Positions 10,098 through 19,147 of a stretch of 57,232 nucleotides of DNA are shown piece by piece. This DNA is from Desulfovibrio sp. (GTDB taxonomy: Bacteria; Desulfobacterota; Desulfovibrionia; Desulfovibrionales; Desulfovibrionaceae). Both the position numbers and the translations under genes were made by a program. The stretch is taken from contig JAISTH010000067.1 in assembly GCA_031272715.1 (NCBI GenBank), positions 1 through 57,232 of the forward strand, read 5' to 3'. Each line of letters starts with the position of its first letter. The stretch's first letter is position 1. The notes below the pieces were generated by a model. The model was not told the DNA's origin and made no database searches. It saw only the letters and a program-made list of their open reading frames with translations.

Positions 10098-10970
10098 ATG
10101 GACAAGGCCCTCGTGCTCGGAGGAGCGACCGGACTGCTGGGCAAGGCCCTGGTCCGGGAACTGGAACGGCAGGGATGGCAGGTCGGGACCCTCGGCCGCG
10201 GCGATGGAGACATCACGGACAGGGGCTTTCTGCAAGGGAGCATCGAGGCATTCCAGCCGGACGTCGTCCTCAACGCCGTGGCGTGGACGCAGGTGGATGC
10301 CGCCGAGGACGATCCCGAAGGGGCCCGGCGCATCAACCGCACCCTGCCCGACACCCTCGCGCGGATACTGAAGGGGCAGGGGGCCGGGCATCTGGTGCAT
10401 TTCGGGACGGACTTCGTCTTCTCCGGCGCCAGGGACCGTCCGTGGACGGAGGAGGACACCCCCGAGCCGACCAGCGTCTACGGCAACACCAAGCTCCAGG
10501 GGGAGCGGGCGGTGCTGGACGTCCTTCCCGACAGGGCGTGCGTCGTGCGCACGGCGTGGCTTTTCGGGCCGGACCGGGAGAATTTCGTCAGCAAGATCAT
10601 GGATGCCTGCAATCGCCGGGACTCCGTCGACGTCGTCCACGACCAGACGGGGTCGCCCACCCTCACCCTCGACCTGGCCGTCTGGACCGCAGCATTGGCC
10701 GCAGGGCGCGCCTGCGGACTGTGGCACGCCGTCAACGGAGGCACCGCCACATGGTGCGACCTCGCCTGCGAGTCCATCTCCATGGCCGGACATCTGTGCC
10801 GGGTGAACCCCACCACGTCCGACAGGTGGCCCCAGAAGGCCAAGCGGCCGAAATACTCGGCCCTTGACTGCTCCAAGCTCGCCGCGTACCTCGGGAAGGC
10901 GCCCCGGCCATGGCCTCAGGCACTGCGGGACTACATCTTCAACCATGCCCAGATGAGCCGGTCGGCATGA
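10098..10970 (+). CDS. rfbD: dTDP-4-dehydrorhamnose reductase (RmlD-like)
   Basis: NAD(P)H-dependent short-chain reductase, in the canonical case making dTDP-L-rhamnose for surface polysaccharide. The 290-residue protein has a Rossmann motif (GGATGLLGKAL, about residues 8-18), a TDFVFSG stretch typical of RmlD, and the catalytic YGNTK (Tyr-x-x-x-Lys). The start at 10098 is backed by AGGGAGGT seven bases upstream. No other rml gene is nearby, so the exact substrate is inferred. The stop overlaps the next start as ATGA. Confidence 0.85.
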   Translation: MDKALVLGGATGLLGKALVRELERQGWQVGTLGRGDGDITDRGFLQGSIEAFQPDVVLNAVAWTQVDAAEDDPEGARRINRTLPDTLARILKGQGAGHLVHFGTDFVFSGARDRPWTEEDTPEPTSVYGNTKLQGERAVLDVLPDRACVVRTAWLFGPDRENFVSKIMDACNRRDSVDVVHDQTGSPTLTLDLAVWTAALAAGRACGLWHAVNGGTATWCDLACESISMAGHLCRVNPTTSDRWPQKAKRPKYSALDCSKLAAYLGKAPRPWPQALRDYIFNHAQMSRSA

Positions 10971-12202
10971 CCAAGACCCAAGGAAACGACGAACGGCGCC
11001 GAAAGGCCCGGTTCAGGCCATGGATGCCGCTGGCCTGCCTCGTCATGCTCCTCGCGTGGTGCCTGCCGCCGACCCCGGCGCAGTCCCGGCCCGGCAGCCT
11101 GCAGGAACTCGCCGACATCAACAACAAGCTCATCCAGACCAAGGTGAACTACGGGGACATCCCGACCCTCTACCGTCCACGCTACGACCGCGTCCAGGAC
11201 GCGGATCTCAGCCTGAGCCACGAGGAGCCCGTCTTCGTGGTCACGCTGCCCGGCGGCCCCCGCATCTACCCGCAGAAGTACATGGTGTGGCACCAGGTCG
11301 TGAACGAGGTCATCGACGACATCGCCTACGCCATCACCTACTGCCCCACGTCGGGCACCCTTCAGGCCTACGACGCGTCCATGACCGGCATCAATCTCAT
11401 CTTCGATCTCGACGGGCGCATCTTCGACGGCAACAGCGTGATGATCGACCGCAATTCCGGCAGTCTCTGGCTCCAAGAGCTGGGGATGGCCTTCGACGGC
11501 CCGCTGCTTGGGCGGGGCATGCCCATGCTGCCCGTCTTCTGGACCTCCTGGCAGGCGGCGAGCCGGACGTACCCCGACGCCAAGGTCCTCGCCCAGCCTC
11601 CCGGCAGGAGGTCCTACGGGCGGGATCCCTACGGCAACTACCTCAAGAAGGGCACTTACTACGACAGCGACACGCTGGTCTATCCCATCCGCCATCTGGA
11701 CAAGCGCCTGCCCAAGAAGACCCCGATGCTGTGCCTCGAGTACGAGCGGTTTCTCGTCGCGGTGGACATCGGGTACGTCAAGAAGCGGGGCGCGGTGAAC
11801 TTCTTCGTGGGGCCGACGCCCATGGTGGCCCTCCACGACACGGGGCTGGACGTGGTGCGGATCTTCGACCGCCGCATCTGGGACGATCCTTTCCTCTTCG
11901 TGTCGCAGTACGGCAGGATACGGGACATAGCCACGCGCAGCCTGTGGAGCCCGGAGACGGGGACGGCCCTGGACGGGAACATGAAGGGGGCGCGGATGCG
12001 CGAGTACTTCGGGAGCTATTCCATGTGGTTCGCCTGGTCCAGCATGAACCCGGAGACGCTGGTCATTCCGGGTCCCGGGGAGGTGCCGGCGGAACTGCTG
12101 TCCCTAACCCCGCCGGGGACGCCGTCGCCGCAGACGCCCGAGGATGGCGGTGCCGGGAAGGGAGGCGCCCCGGGCGCCGCCCCGGGACAGGGCCGCCGGT
12201 GA
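10967..12202 (+). CDS. DUF3179 domain-containing secreted protein
   Basis: The family has no established function. The 411-residue product has a basic N-terminus and a hydrophobic segment (about residues 20-42), consistent with a signal peptide, then the DUF3179 body, recognisable from ITYCPTSGTLQAYD, DRNSGSLWLQELG, GPLLGRGMPMLPVFWTSW and YPDAKVL. Many homologues read CPLCGS where this one has CPTSG, so one of the paired cysteines appears to be replaced. The tail (about 385-411) is Pro/Gly-rich. It overlaps rfbD by four bases (ATGA), so the two are translationally coupled. Confidence 0.85.
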   Translation: MTKTQGNDERRRKARFRPWMPLACLVMLLAWCLPPTPAQSRPGSLQELADINNKLIQTKVNYGDIPTLYRPRYDRVQDADLSLSHEEPVFVVTLPGGPRIYPQKYMVWHQVVNEVIDDIAYAITYCPTSGTLQAYDASMTGINLIFDLDGRIFDGNSVMIDRNSGSLWLQELGMAFDGPLLGRGMPMLPVFWTSWQAASRTYPDAKVLAQPPGRRSYGRDPYGNYLKKGTYYDSDTLVYPIRHLDKRLPKKTPMLCLEYERFLVAVDIGYVKKRGAVNFFVGPTPMVALHDTGLDVVRIFDRRIWDDPFLFVSQYGRIRDIATRSLWSPETGTALDGNMKGARMREYFGSYSMWFAWSSMNPETLVIPGPGEVPAELLSLTPPGTPSPQTPEDGGAGKGGAPGAAPGQGRR

Positions 12203-12414
12203 GCGGGGGGAAGCGCGAAATCCGTGCCATGGATGCCCGTCGGCAGTGCGGTCGATGAAAGGGGCACAATGCGGAACAGGGGAAGGCACGCGGGAATCGA
12301 CACGGGCCGATGTCGCTTCCCCGCCCCATGAAACTCGACGGCCAAGGCGGACGCGGACGAAAGGACGCCACACGGCCCCTCTCGGACGTCACGCCCAGCG
12401 AAAAAGGTGCACCA

Positions 12415-12693
12415 ATGCCCGAAGGAACCATCTTCCCCCCCGACGTGGACAGCAAGACGAAGCAGATGGCCGTGGCCGTCCTCGCGAACTACGGACTCTC
12501 CCTGTCCGACGCCTTCGACATCATGGTCGCGGAGATCGCCAAGACGAAACGCTTCCCCTTTGCCGAGGACGCCCCCGGCGTGGAGGCGGCCGATGCGGCC
12601 GGGGCCGCGGCCGACACGGGCAATCCAGCGACGCCCCCCACATCCGGCGATGCGGGACCGATGGCGGAACCCAACGCCCACGGGCCGGATTAG
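12415..12693 (+). CDS. RelB/DinJ-like antitoxin, orphan
   Basis: A 92-residue protein whose first 50 residues resemble the ribbon-helix-helix dimerisation region of RelB/DinJ antitoxins (KTKQMAVAVLANYGLSLSD, then AEIAKTKRFPF). The rest is Ala/Pro-rich and looks disordered. ATG at 12415 follows AAAGGTG; an earlier in-frame ATG at 12310 gives a less protein-like N-terminus. No RelE/YafQ-type toxin gene lies on either side, so it may be an orphan antitoxin or a transcription regulator. The match is by eye and short. Confidence 0.55.
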   Translation: MPEGTIFPPDVDSKTKQMAVAVLANYGLSLSDAFDIMVAEIAKTKRFPFAEDAPGVEAADAAGAAADTGNPATPPTSGDAGPMAEPNAHGPD

Positions 12694-13158
12694 CGCCTGC
12701 AGACAATCGCCCCAAGGGAACCCCGGGAGGATCCCGGCCGCAAATCCCCGATCCCGTCCGCCAGTCTGGCGACCACGGCCGACTCCCCCTCCGCCGCGAG
12801 AACCCTCCCGCGCCCTGACACCCTCGCCCCTCGACTGGACGCCCCTCCCAATCTGCGCTAGACTGCCTCCTGCACGCCCTTGCAAGGGCGCCGCATCCAC
12901 GGGAAGACGACCCCCAACAGCAAACCGCCCTTCCGCCCGACGACCCGGAACGTGAAGGGCCTGTCGTCCACGGGGCATAGGCGCAGGACGCCTTCCCCGA
13001 TGGCGGATGGCCGGAGCGCCCGCAGCGGCGCCATCCGGCGCGACGGCCAAAATTCCGCGCCGGCCCATCCAGCAACCACAAGTCAAGGAGGACACCCTCC
13101 CTCCCCTCCGACCCAAGCCCGTCGGAGTCCGGGAGACTCCCTTCGGAAGGACACGACC
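12694..13158. other. Leader region upstream of the putative citrate synthase
   Basis: About 465 bases without a gene. It holds a promoter-like pair TGGACG (12836-12841) and TAGACT (12859-12864) with a 17-base spacer, a palindrome GCCCTTGCAAGGGC near 12878, and a 7-bp stem (CTCCGAC/GTCGGAG) around 13115-13136. Confidence 0.5.
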
Positions 13159-15033
13159 ATGAGCATTCTCTACCAGACGGGGGGCATCCGGCATCTGGAA
13201 CTCCAGGAACCCGAAAAGCCCCAGCTTTACCGCGACATGTTCCCCTACTCCAGCGTCTGCCGCACCACCTTCGACCAGGTGCTCCTCACCCCGCGCCCAA
13301 GCTCCGTCATGCGGATAACCGACACGACGTTCCGGGACGGCCAGCAGGCCAGACCGCCATATACCGTCAAGCAGATCTGCCACATGTTCGACCTGCTCCA
13401 CCGGCTCGGCGGCAAGACCGGCCTCATCTCCATGTCCGAGTTCTTCATATACTCGCCCAAGGACCGCAAGGCCGTCGACAGCTGTCGCGCCAGGGGATAC
13501 CGCTACCCGAAGATCACCTCCTGGGTCCGCGCCACCAAGGACGACCTGCGGCTGTCCAAGGACATGGGCTTCACCGAGACGGGCCTGCTCACCAGCGTCT
13601 CCGACTACCACATCTTCCTGAAGCTCAACAAGACGCGGCAGCAGGCCATGGACATGTACCTCTCCATCGTCGAGCAGGCGCTGGACTGGGGCATCGTCCC
13701 CCGCTGCCATTTCGAGGACGTGACCCGGTCGGACATCTACGGCTTCTGCCTGCCCTTCGCCCAGAAGCTCATGGAACTCTCCGAACAGAGCGGGATGCCC
13801 GTCAAGATCCGCCTGTGCGACACCATGGGGTACGGCGTGCCCTACGCCGGATCCGCCCTTCCCCGCTCGGTGCAGCGCATCGTCCGGGCCTTCATCGACG
13901 AGGCCGGCGTGCCCGGGGAGAACCTGGAATGGCACGGGCACAACGACTTCCACAAGGTGCTGGTCAACGGGGTCACGGCGTGGCTCTTCGGGTGCAGCGC
14001 CGTGAACAGCACCCTGCTCGGCTTCGGCGAGCGCACCGGCAACTCCCCCCTTGAGGCGCTGGTGATCGAGTACATCTCCCTGACCGGGGACGACGCCGCC
14101 GCCGACACCACGGTCATCACCGAAATCGCAGAGTACTTCGAGCGTGAGCTCAAGTACCACATCCCCCACAACTACCCCTTTGCGGGCCGCGACTTCAACG
14201 CCACCAGCGCAGGCGTGCATGCGGACGGCCTCACCAAGAACGAGGAGATCTACAACATCTTCGACACGAGAGTCCTGCTCAACCGCCCCGTGCCCATCAT
14301 CATCACGGACAAGACCGGCCGCGCGGGGGTGGCCTACTGGATCAACAACAATCTCCACCTGCCCGAGGGCAAGCGGGTCAGCAAGAAGCACCCGGCCGTG
14401 GGGCAGATCTACGACGCCATCATGGCCGTCTACGCGGAGACCGGCCGAACCACCAGCTTCTCCCACGAGGAGATGGAGACCCTCGTCGGGCGCTTCATGC
14501 CGGAGCTCTTCTCCACGGAGTTCGACCACGTGAAGCTGCTGGCCGGGGATCTCGCCGCCAAGCTGATCCTGCGCCTCGCCGCCCACAAGGATCTGCTGGA
14601 CTTCGGCGAAAAGGCCCAGGCCAAGCTGGAAGCCTTCGCGGCGGAGTTCCCCTTCATCCAGTACCTCTATCTCACGGACACCAAGGGCCTGCTGAAGTGC
14701 TCCACCATCACGGACCCGAACTACAAGGCGAAGTACGAGGCCCTTCCCATCGGCTACGACTTCTCCCAGCGGGAATGGTTCCAGATCCCCATGCACACCG
14801 GCGACCTCCACATCATGGACGTGTGCCAGTCCCTGTTCACGAGCAAGCTCATCATCACGGTGTCCTGCGCCGTCACGGACGCCAAGGACATCATCGTGGG
14901 CGTCCTCGGCGTGGACATCCAGCTGGAGAGCCTGCTCAAGCACGCGCGATCCCTGAAGCAGCAGCAGGAGGCCCAGTCCTCAGAGGAACAGGAGGAGGGC
15001 GAGGCGCTGCCTCCTCCCGACGGCACCGACTGA
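13159..15033 (+). CDS. Putative Re-citrate synthase (HMGL-like) with C-terminal Cache domain
   Basis: The N-terminal part (about residues 45-330) is an HMGL-like/pyruvate-carboxyltransferase TIM barrel, shown by DTTFRDGQQ (about 54-62), CDTMGYG (about 220) and the metal-binding HGHND (about 259). This is the isopropylmalate/homocitrate/Re-citrate synthase superfamily. A helical region follows and then a Cache-type sensor domain (about 490-595; YDFSQREWFQIPM, IIVGVLGVDIQLE). Re-citrate synthase is the likeliest activity because desulfovibrios are known to use it and an aconitase-family gene follows after 118 bases; homocitrate synthase is the alternative. No signal peptide or membrane segment precedes the Cache domain, so it should sense something in the cytoplasm. 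GGAAGG precedes the ATG. Confidence 0.7.
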   Translation: MSILYQTGGIRHLELQEPEKPQLYRDMFPYSSVCRTTFDQVLLTPRPSSVMRITDTTFRDGQQARPPYTVKQICHMFDLLHRLGGKTGLISMSEFFIYSPKDRKAVDSCRARGYRYPKITSWVRATKDDLRLSKDMGFTETGLLTSVSDYHIFLKLNKTRQQAMDMYLSIVEQALDWGIVPRCHFEDVTRSDIYGFCLPFAQKLMELSEQSGMPVKIRLCDTMGYGVPYAGSALPRSVQRIVRAFIDEAGVPGENLEWHGHNDFHKVLVNGVTAWLFGCSAVNSTLLGFGERTGNSPLEALVIEYISLTGDDAAADTTVITEIAEYFERELKYHIPHNYPFAGRDFNATSAGVHADGLTKNEEIYNIFDTRVLLNRPVPIIITDKTGRAGVAYWINNNLHLPEGKRVSKKHPAVGQIYDAIMAVYAETGRTTSFSHEEMETLVGRFMPELFSTEFDHVKLLAGDLAAKLILRLAAHKDLLDFGEKAQAKLEAFAAEFPFIQYLYLTDTKGLLKCSTITDPNYKAKYEALPIGYDFSQREWFQIPMHTGDLHIMDVCQSLFTSKLIITVSCAVTDAKDIIVGVLGVDIQLESLLKHARSLKQQQEAQSSEEQEEGEALPPPDGTD

Positions 15034-15151
15034 TCCAGATCGCAACCTGGCCGCCACTTCCCGTCCACGGGGAGTGGCGGCATGTCGTCCTTGCGGCGAC
15101 GCCAGCCCGACACCACTATCCCCTTCGCCGGGGGCGGCACCCGGAGCCACA

Positions 15152-17458
15152 ATGATCACCCTGCTCGACTCCCCGAGAATCCTCGACAAGGACGGCCTGC
15201 TCACGCCCGAGCAGGCCGCATCCCGATCCATCCCCACGGACGGCGCCGACGGACGCACTCTGGCCGCCCGGATCCTCGCCGCCCACGACACGGGAGGGAG
15301 CGACGGGCAGCTGCGCATCCGCTTCGACGCCCTGACGTCCCACGACATCACCTTCGTGGGCATCGTCCAGACGGCCCGCGCCAGCGGCATGGAGCGATTC
15401 CCCCTGCCCTACGTGCTCACGAACTGCCACAACAGCCTCTGCGCCGTGGGGGGGACCATCAACGAGGACGACCACGTCTTCGGCCTGTCCGCGGCCCGCA
15501 AATATGGCGGCGTCTACGTCCCCCCGAACCTCGCGGTGATCCACCAGTACATCCGGGAGCGCATCGCGGCCTGCGGCGCCATGGTCCTCGGCTCGGACAG
15601 CCACACGAGATACGGCGCCCTGGGGTGCATGGGCGTCGGCGAGGGCGGCCCGGAACTCGTCAAGCAGTTGCTGGAGCACACCTACGACCTCCCGAAGCCC
15701 AAGGTGGTGGCGGTATGGCTCGAGGGAACCCCGCAGCCGGGCGTCGGCCCCCAGGACGTGGCGCTGGCCCTCGTCGGCGCCGTCTTCAAGAGCGGCTTCG
15801 TGAAGAACGCCGTCCTCGAGTTCTGCGGCCCGGGCATCGCGGGGCTTTCCGTCGAGTACCGCTGCGGCATCGACGTGATGACCACCGAGACGACCTGCCT
15901 CTCCTCCATCTGGCCGACGGACGACAAGGTGCGGGACTATCTCGCCCTCCACGGCAGGGCCGAGGACTACAAGCCCCTGACCCACGAGGGGCACCCCCTC
16001 TTCGACAAGGCCATCGTGGTGCGGCTGGACAGGATCCGCCCCATGATCGCCCTGCCCTTCCATCCCAGCAACGCCATGCCCATCGAGGAGTTCGCGAGGA
16101 ACGCGCAGGACGTCCTCGCCGGCATCGAGGAGGAGGCCCGCAGGCTCTTCGGGGACGCCGCCAAGGGCTTCGACCTGCGGGGGAAGATCCGGGACGGGGC
16201 ACTTCGGGCCGACCAGGCCATCATCGCCGGCTGCGCGGGAGGCTCCTTCGAGAACCTGTGCCTCGCGGCATCGGTCCTTGACGGCAAGAGCACCGGGAAC
16301 GGGGAGTTCAGTCTCTCCGTCTACCCCGCCAGCGCCCCCCAGTCCCTGGAACTGGTCCGTTGCGGCGCGGCCGCGAAGCTCCTCGCCAGCGGCGCCGTCA
16401 TGAAGAACGCCTTCTGCGGCCCCTGCTTCGGCGCCGGGGACACCCCGGCCAACGGCGCCCTGTCCCTGCGGCACTCCACGCGGAACTTCCCCAACCGGGA
16501 AGGTTCCAAGCCCCTTGACGGGCAGCTGTCCGCCGTGGCCCTCATGGACGCCAGATCCATCGCCGCCACCGCAGCCAACGGCGGCCGCCTGACCCCGGCC
16601 ACGGAAGTGGACTGGAAGGGCATCTCCGCGCCCGAGTACCATTACGACAAGGCCATCTACGAACGGCGCGTCTACGATGGCCGGAACCGCCCCCAGCCCG
16701 ACGCGCCCCTGGTCCTCGGCCCCAACATCGCCGACTGGCCCGCCATGGATCCGCTGCCCCGGCACCTCGTCCTCGGCATCGCCAGCGTCATCCGCGACCC
16801 CGTGACCACCACCGACGAACTCATCCCCTCAGGGGAGACCTCCTCCCTGCGGTCGAATCCCGTCAAGCTCGCCCAGTTCACCCTGGGACGGAAGGATCCC
16901 GGCTACGTGGCGCGGGCCAAGGAGATCCAGGCGGAGGAGCGCTCCCGCAAGGCCGACCCCGCCGACCCCGAGGTGCTGAAGATCCTCGCCCGGGACTGCA
17001 AGGCGGTCCCGGGCCTTCCCGCCGCCATCGACGGCGCCGCCGCGGCCACCATCGGCATCGGCTCCGCCATCTACGCATGCAAGCCCGGAGACGGTTCGGC
17101 GAGGGAACAGGCGGCGTCCTCCCAGAAGGTGCTGGGAGGGTGGGCCAACCTCGCCCAGGAGTACGCGACCAAGCGCTACCGCTCCAACCTGATCAACTGG
17201 GGCATGCTGCCCTTCGTCGTCGATGCGGAACTGGGCGACCAACTCGCGGTGGGCGACCGGATCGTGATCCCGAACGTGCGGGAGAGCGTGGAGAAAGGCC
17301 GGGAGACGCTGAAGGCGTGGCTGGTCCGCCCCGAGTCCGGCCCCCCGAAGGAGATATCCCTGAACCTTCCGGCGCTGCCCGACGACCAGCGGCGCATCGT
17401 GCTGGAGGGCTGTCTCATCAACTTCTACAACAGCGACCGGAGGCCGGCCAAAGGATGA
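15152..17458 (+). CDS. Aconitase-family hydratase (aconitate hydratase)
   Basis: Fe-S isomerase expected to turn citrate into isocitrate. The 768-residue single chain contains both catalytic and swivel parts. Cluster ligands are visible: Cys361 in GCAGGSFEN and Cys422/Cys425 in FCGPCFGAG, and the N-terminal GSDSHTRYGALG motif is intact. The swivel domain contains YRSNLINWGMLPF. ATG at 15152 follows GGAG. An IPM dehydratase is possible but the neighbouring putative citrate synthase favours aconitase. Its TGA overlaps the next ATG by four bases, so the exporter is translationally coupled. Confidence 0.85.
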   Translation: MITLLDSPRILDKDGLLTPEQAASRSIPTDGADGRTLAARILAAHDTGGSDGQLRIRFDALTSHDITFVGIVQTARASGMERFPLPYVLTNCHNSLCAVGGTINEDDHVFGLSAARKYGGVYVPPNLAVIHQYIRERIAACGAMVLGSDSHTRYGALGCMGVGEGGPELVKQLLEHTYDLPKPKVVAVWLEGTPQPGVGPQDVALALVGAVFKSGFVKNAVLEFCGPGIAGLSVEYRCGIDVMTTETTCLSSIWPTDDKVRDYLALHGRAEDYKPLTHEGHPLFDKAIVVRLDRIRPMIALPFHPSNAMPIEEFARNAQDVLAGIEEEARRLFGDAAKGFDLRGKIRDGALRADQAIIAGCAGGSFENLCLAASVLDGKSTGNGEFSLSVYPASAPQSLELVRCGAAAKLLASGAVMKNAFCGPCFGAGDTPANGALSLRHSTRNFPNREGSKPLDGQLSAVALMDARSIAATAANGGRLTPATEVDWKGISAPEYHYDKAIYERRVYDGRNRPQPDAPLVLGPNIADWPAMDPLPRHLVLGIASVIRDPVTTTDELIPSGETSSLRSNPVKLAQFTLGRKDPGYVARAKEIQAEERSRKADPADPEVLKILARDCKAVPGLPAAIDGAAAATIGIGSAIYACKPGDGSAREQAASSQKVLGGWANLAQEYATKRYRSNLINWGMLPFVVDAELGDQLAVGDRIVIPNVRESVEKGRETLKAWLVRPESGPPKEISLNLPALPDDQRRIVLEGCLINFYNSDRRPAKG

Positions 17459-18651
17459 ACGCCGCAACACGGGGAGGCATGTCCCTCGGCATCCTGCTGT
17501 CCCTGTCCGTCGCCCACTGCCTCAACGACACCACCCAGTGGCTGGTGATCGCCCTCTATCCGCTGTTCCGGGACAGCTATTCCCTGAGCTACACGCAGCT
17601 CGGGCTGCTGTCCTTCGCCTACCAGATGACGGCTTCCGTGCTCCAGCCCGTCGTCGGCTGGTACACGGACCGACGCCCCAGCCCCTGGTCCCTGCCCAGC
17701 GGCCTCGCCTTCTGCCTTGTCGGTCTGGTGATCATGGCGCTGGCCCCCGGCTTCCATCCCATGGTGATCGGGTGCCTCATCCTTGGCATGGGGTCGGCCA
17801 TCTTCCACCCTGAGTCATCCCGGATGGCCTTCATGGCCTCCGGGGGGCATCTGGGCTTCGCCCAGTCCCTCTTCCAGCTCGGCGGCAACGCCGGGCAGGC
17901 GCTGGGGCCGCTGCTGGCCGTGCTCTTCGTCACCCAGTGGGGGCAGCGGAGCCTGCTGCACTTCTCCGCTCTCCCGCTGGTCTGTCTCGTGGGGCTGTGC
18001 TTCGTCTGCCGATGGGCCATCCGGCAGGGGATCGAAAGGCCGACGCCGCCCGCCCGGAGCACCGAACCCCCAAACCTCGTGCACAAGTCCCTGGCCCTGC
18101 TCTTCCTGCTCATGACCTCGAAGCAGCTCTACACGGTCTCCATCGCCAACTTCTTCACCTTCTACCTCATCCACAAGTTCGGGCTCAGCGTCCAGTCGTC
18201 CCAGTTCCACCTGTTCCTCTTCCTGGCGGCCGTGGCGGCGGGGACGTTCGTCGGGGGGCCCATCGGGGACCGGATCGGGCGCAAGGCCGTCATCTGGGTG
18301 TCGATCCTCGGGCCTGCCCCCTTCGCGCTGATGATGCCCTACATGGACCTCTTCTGGACCTCGGCGCTGGCCACCGTCATCGGGTTCTTCATGGCCTCGT
18401 CCTTTTCGGCGATCCTGGTGTTCGCGCAGGAACTGATGCCGGGGCGGGTGGGGACCGTCGCCGGGCTGTTCTTCGGGCTGGCCTTCGGGCTGGGTGGGCT
18501 GGGAGCCGCCGTGATCGGCCTGCTCGCGGACCACACGGACATCGTGCTGGTCTACCGGGTCTGCTCCTTCCTGCCCCTCATGGGGTTGCTGACCTTCTTC
18601 CTGCCGTCCGATCCGTCGCGGAGGGTCCGGCAGGGCGCGGCCAAGGGGTGA
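17455..18651 (+). CDS. MFS transporter, fosmidomycin-resistance (Fsr) type
   Basis: A 398-residue inner-membrane protein with about 12 hydrophobic segments. Fsr-family hallmarks are HCLNDTTQW near the N-terminus, FHPESSRMAF followed by SLFQLGGNAGQALGPLLA, and GGPIGDRIGRK in the second half. Members are proton-driven exporters; Fsr of E. coli confers fosmidomycin resistance, but natural substrates are mostly unknown. Coupling by ATGA to the hydratase gene suggests export or uptake of a related carboxylate, which is inference only. Confidence 0.85.
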   Translation: MNAATRGGMSLGILLSLSVAHCLNDTTQWLVIALYPLFRDSYSLSYTQLGLLSFAYQMTASVLQPVVGWYTDRRPSPWSLPSGLAFCLVGLVIMALAPGFHPMVIGCLILGMGSAIFHPESSRMAFMASGGHLGFAQSLFQLGGNAGQALGPLLAVLFVTQWGQRSLLHFSALPLVCLVGLCFVCRWAIRQGIERPTPPARSTEPPNLVHKSLALLFLLMTSKQLYTVSIANFFTFYLIHKFGLSVQSSQFHLFLFLAAVAAGTFVGGPIGDRIGRKAVIWVSILGPAPFALMMPYMDLFWTSALATVIGFFMASSFSAILVFAQELMPGRVGTVAGLFFGLAFGLGGLGAAVIGLLADHTDIVLVYRVCSFLPLMGLLTFFLPSDPSRRVRQGAAKG

Positions 18652-18755
18652 GGGGGCGGACCGAAGGCGGGAAGGGCGCGGACGCCCACGAAGAGGACGG
18701 TGCCACGGGAGGCGGAACGGGGAGGGACGCGGATCCCGCCGTCACATGGAGGGCA

Positions 18756-19000
18756 TCAGGATTGCGGCGTGGCGGCGGCCTCACGCTCGGCGACTCGGCG
18801 TTCCGCCCTTCGGAACGCCGAGTCGTTGCCGACGAACGGGGGAAAATAGCCAAGGTCGGATGGATGGCCGACGAACCGGGCGAGTCGGTCGGGATTGTCC
18901 TTCCGGTACCGCTCCATCTCCTCGTCGAAGAACGGATCGTCGCCAGAACCGAAGGGATCGCATCCAGATCCTTGCTGGCAGGGGTCTGTTCGGCGGCCAT
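18756..19000 (-). pseudogene. Small cytoplasmic protein gene with an apparent frameshift
   Basis: ATG at 19000 has an excellent ribosome-binding site (AAGGAGG, five bases away) and opens MAAEQTPASKDLDAIPS. Protein-like sequence then continues in another frame (DPFFDEEMERYRKDNPDRLA, further FPPFVGNDSAFRRAERRVAE) to a TGA at 18756. The span is 245 bases, so one missing base near 18950 would restore one frame of about 81 residues. Inside the 3-prime part a perfect 14-bp inverted repeat with a five-base loop lies at 18792-18824. Sequencing error, a real mutation or programmed shifting are all possible. The family is not recognised. Confidence 0.5.
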
Positions 19001-19147
19001 GAGGGCCTCCTTGCAGGGACCTTGCCATCCGTGCCGTGAACCCCGCCCCTGCCCTGCGCCGCACAAGGAACGGCGCCGCACCGTTCCCCGCCCTTTGCGC
19101 CCGCAACGGCAGGGCGCAAAGGACGCGGCGTCGGCGACCGGCACGGC

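Noticed and set aside
12016-14943. 975-codon minus-strand frame spanning the RelB-like and citrate-synthase genes
   Set aside because: Antisense of genes with clear catalytic motifs; no ribosome-binding site or recognisable domain.
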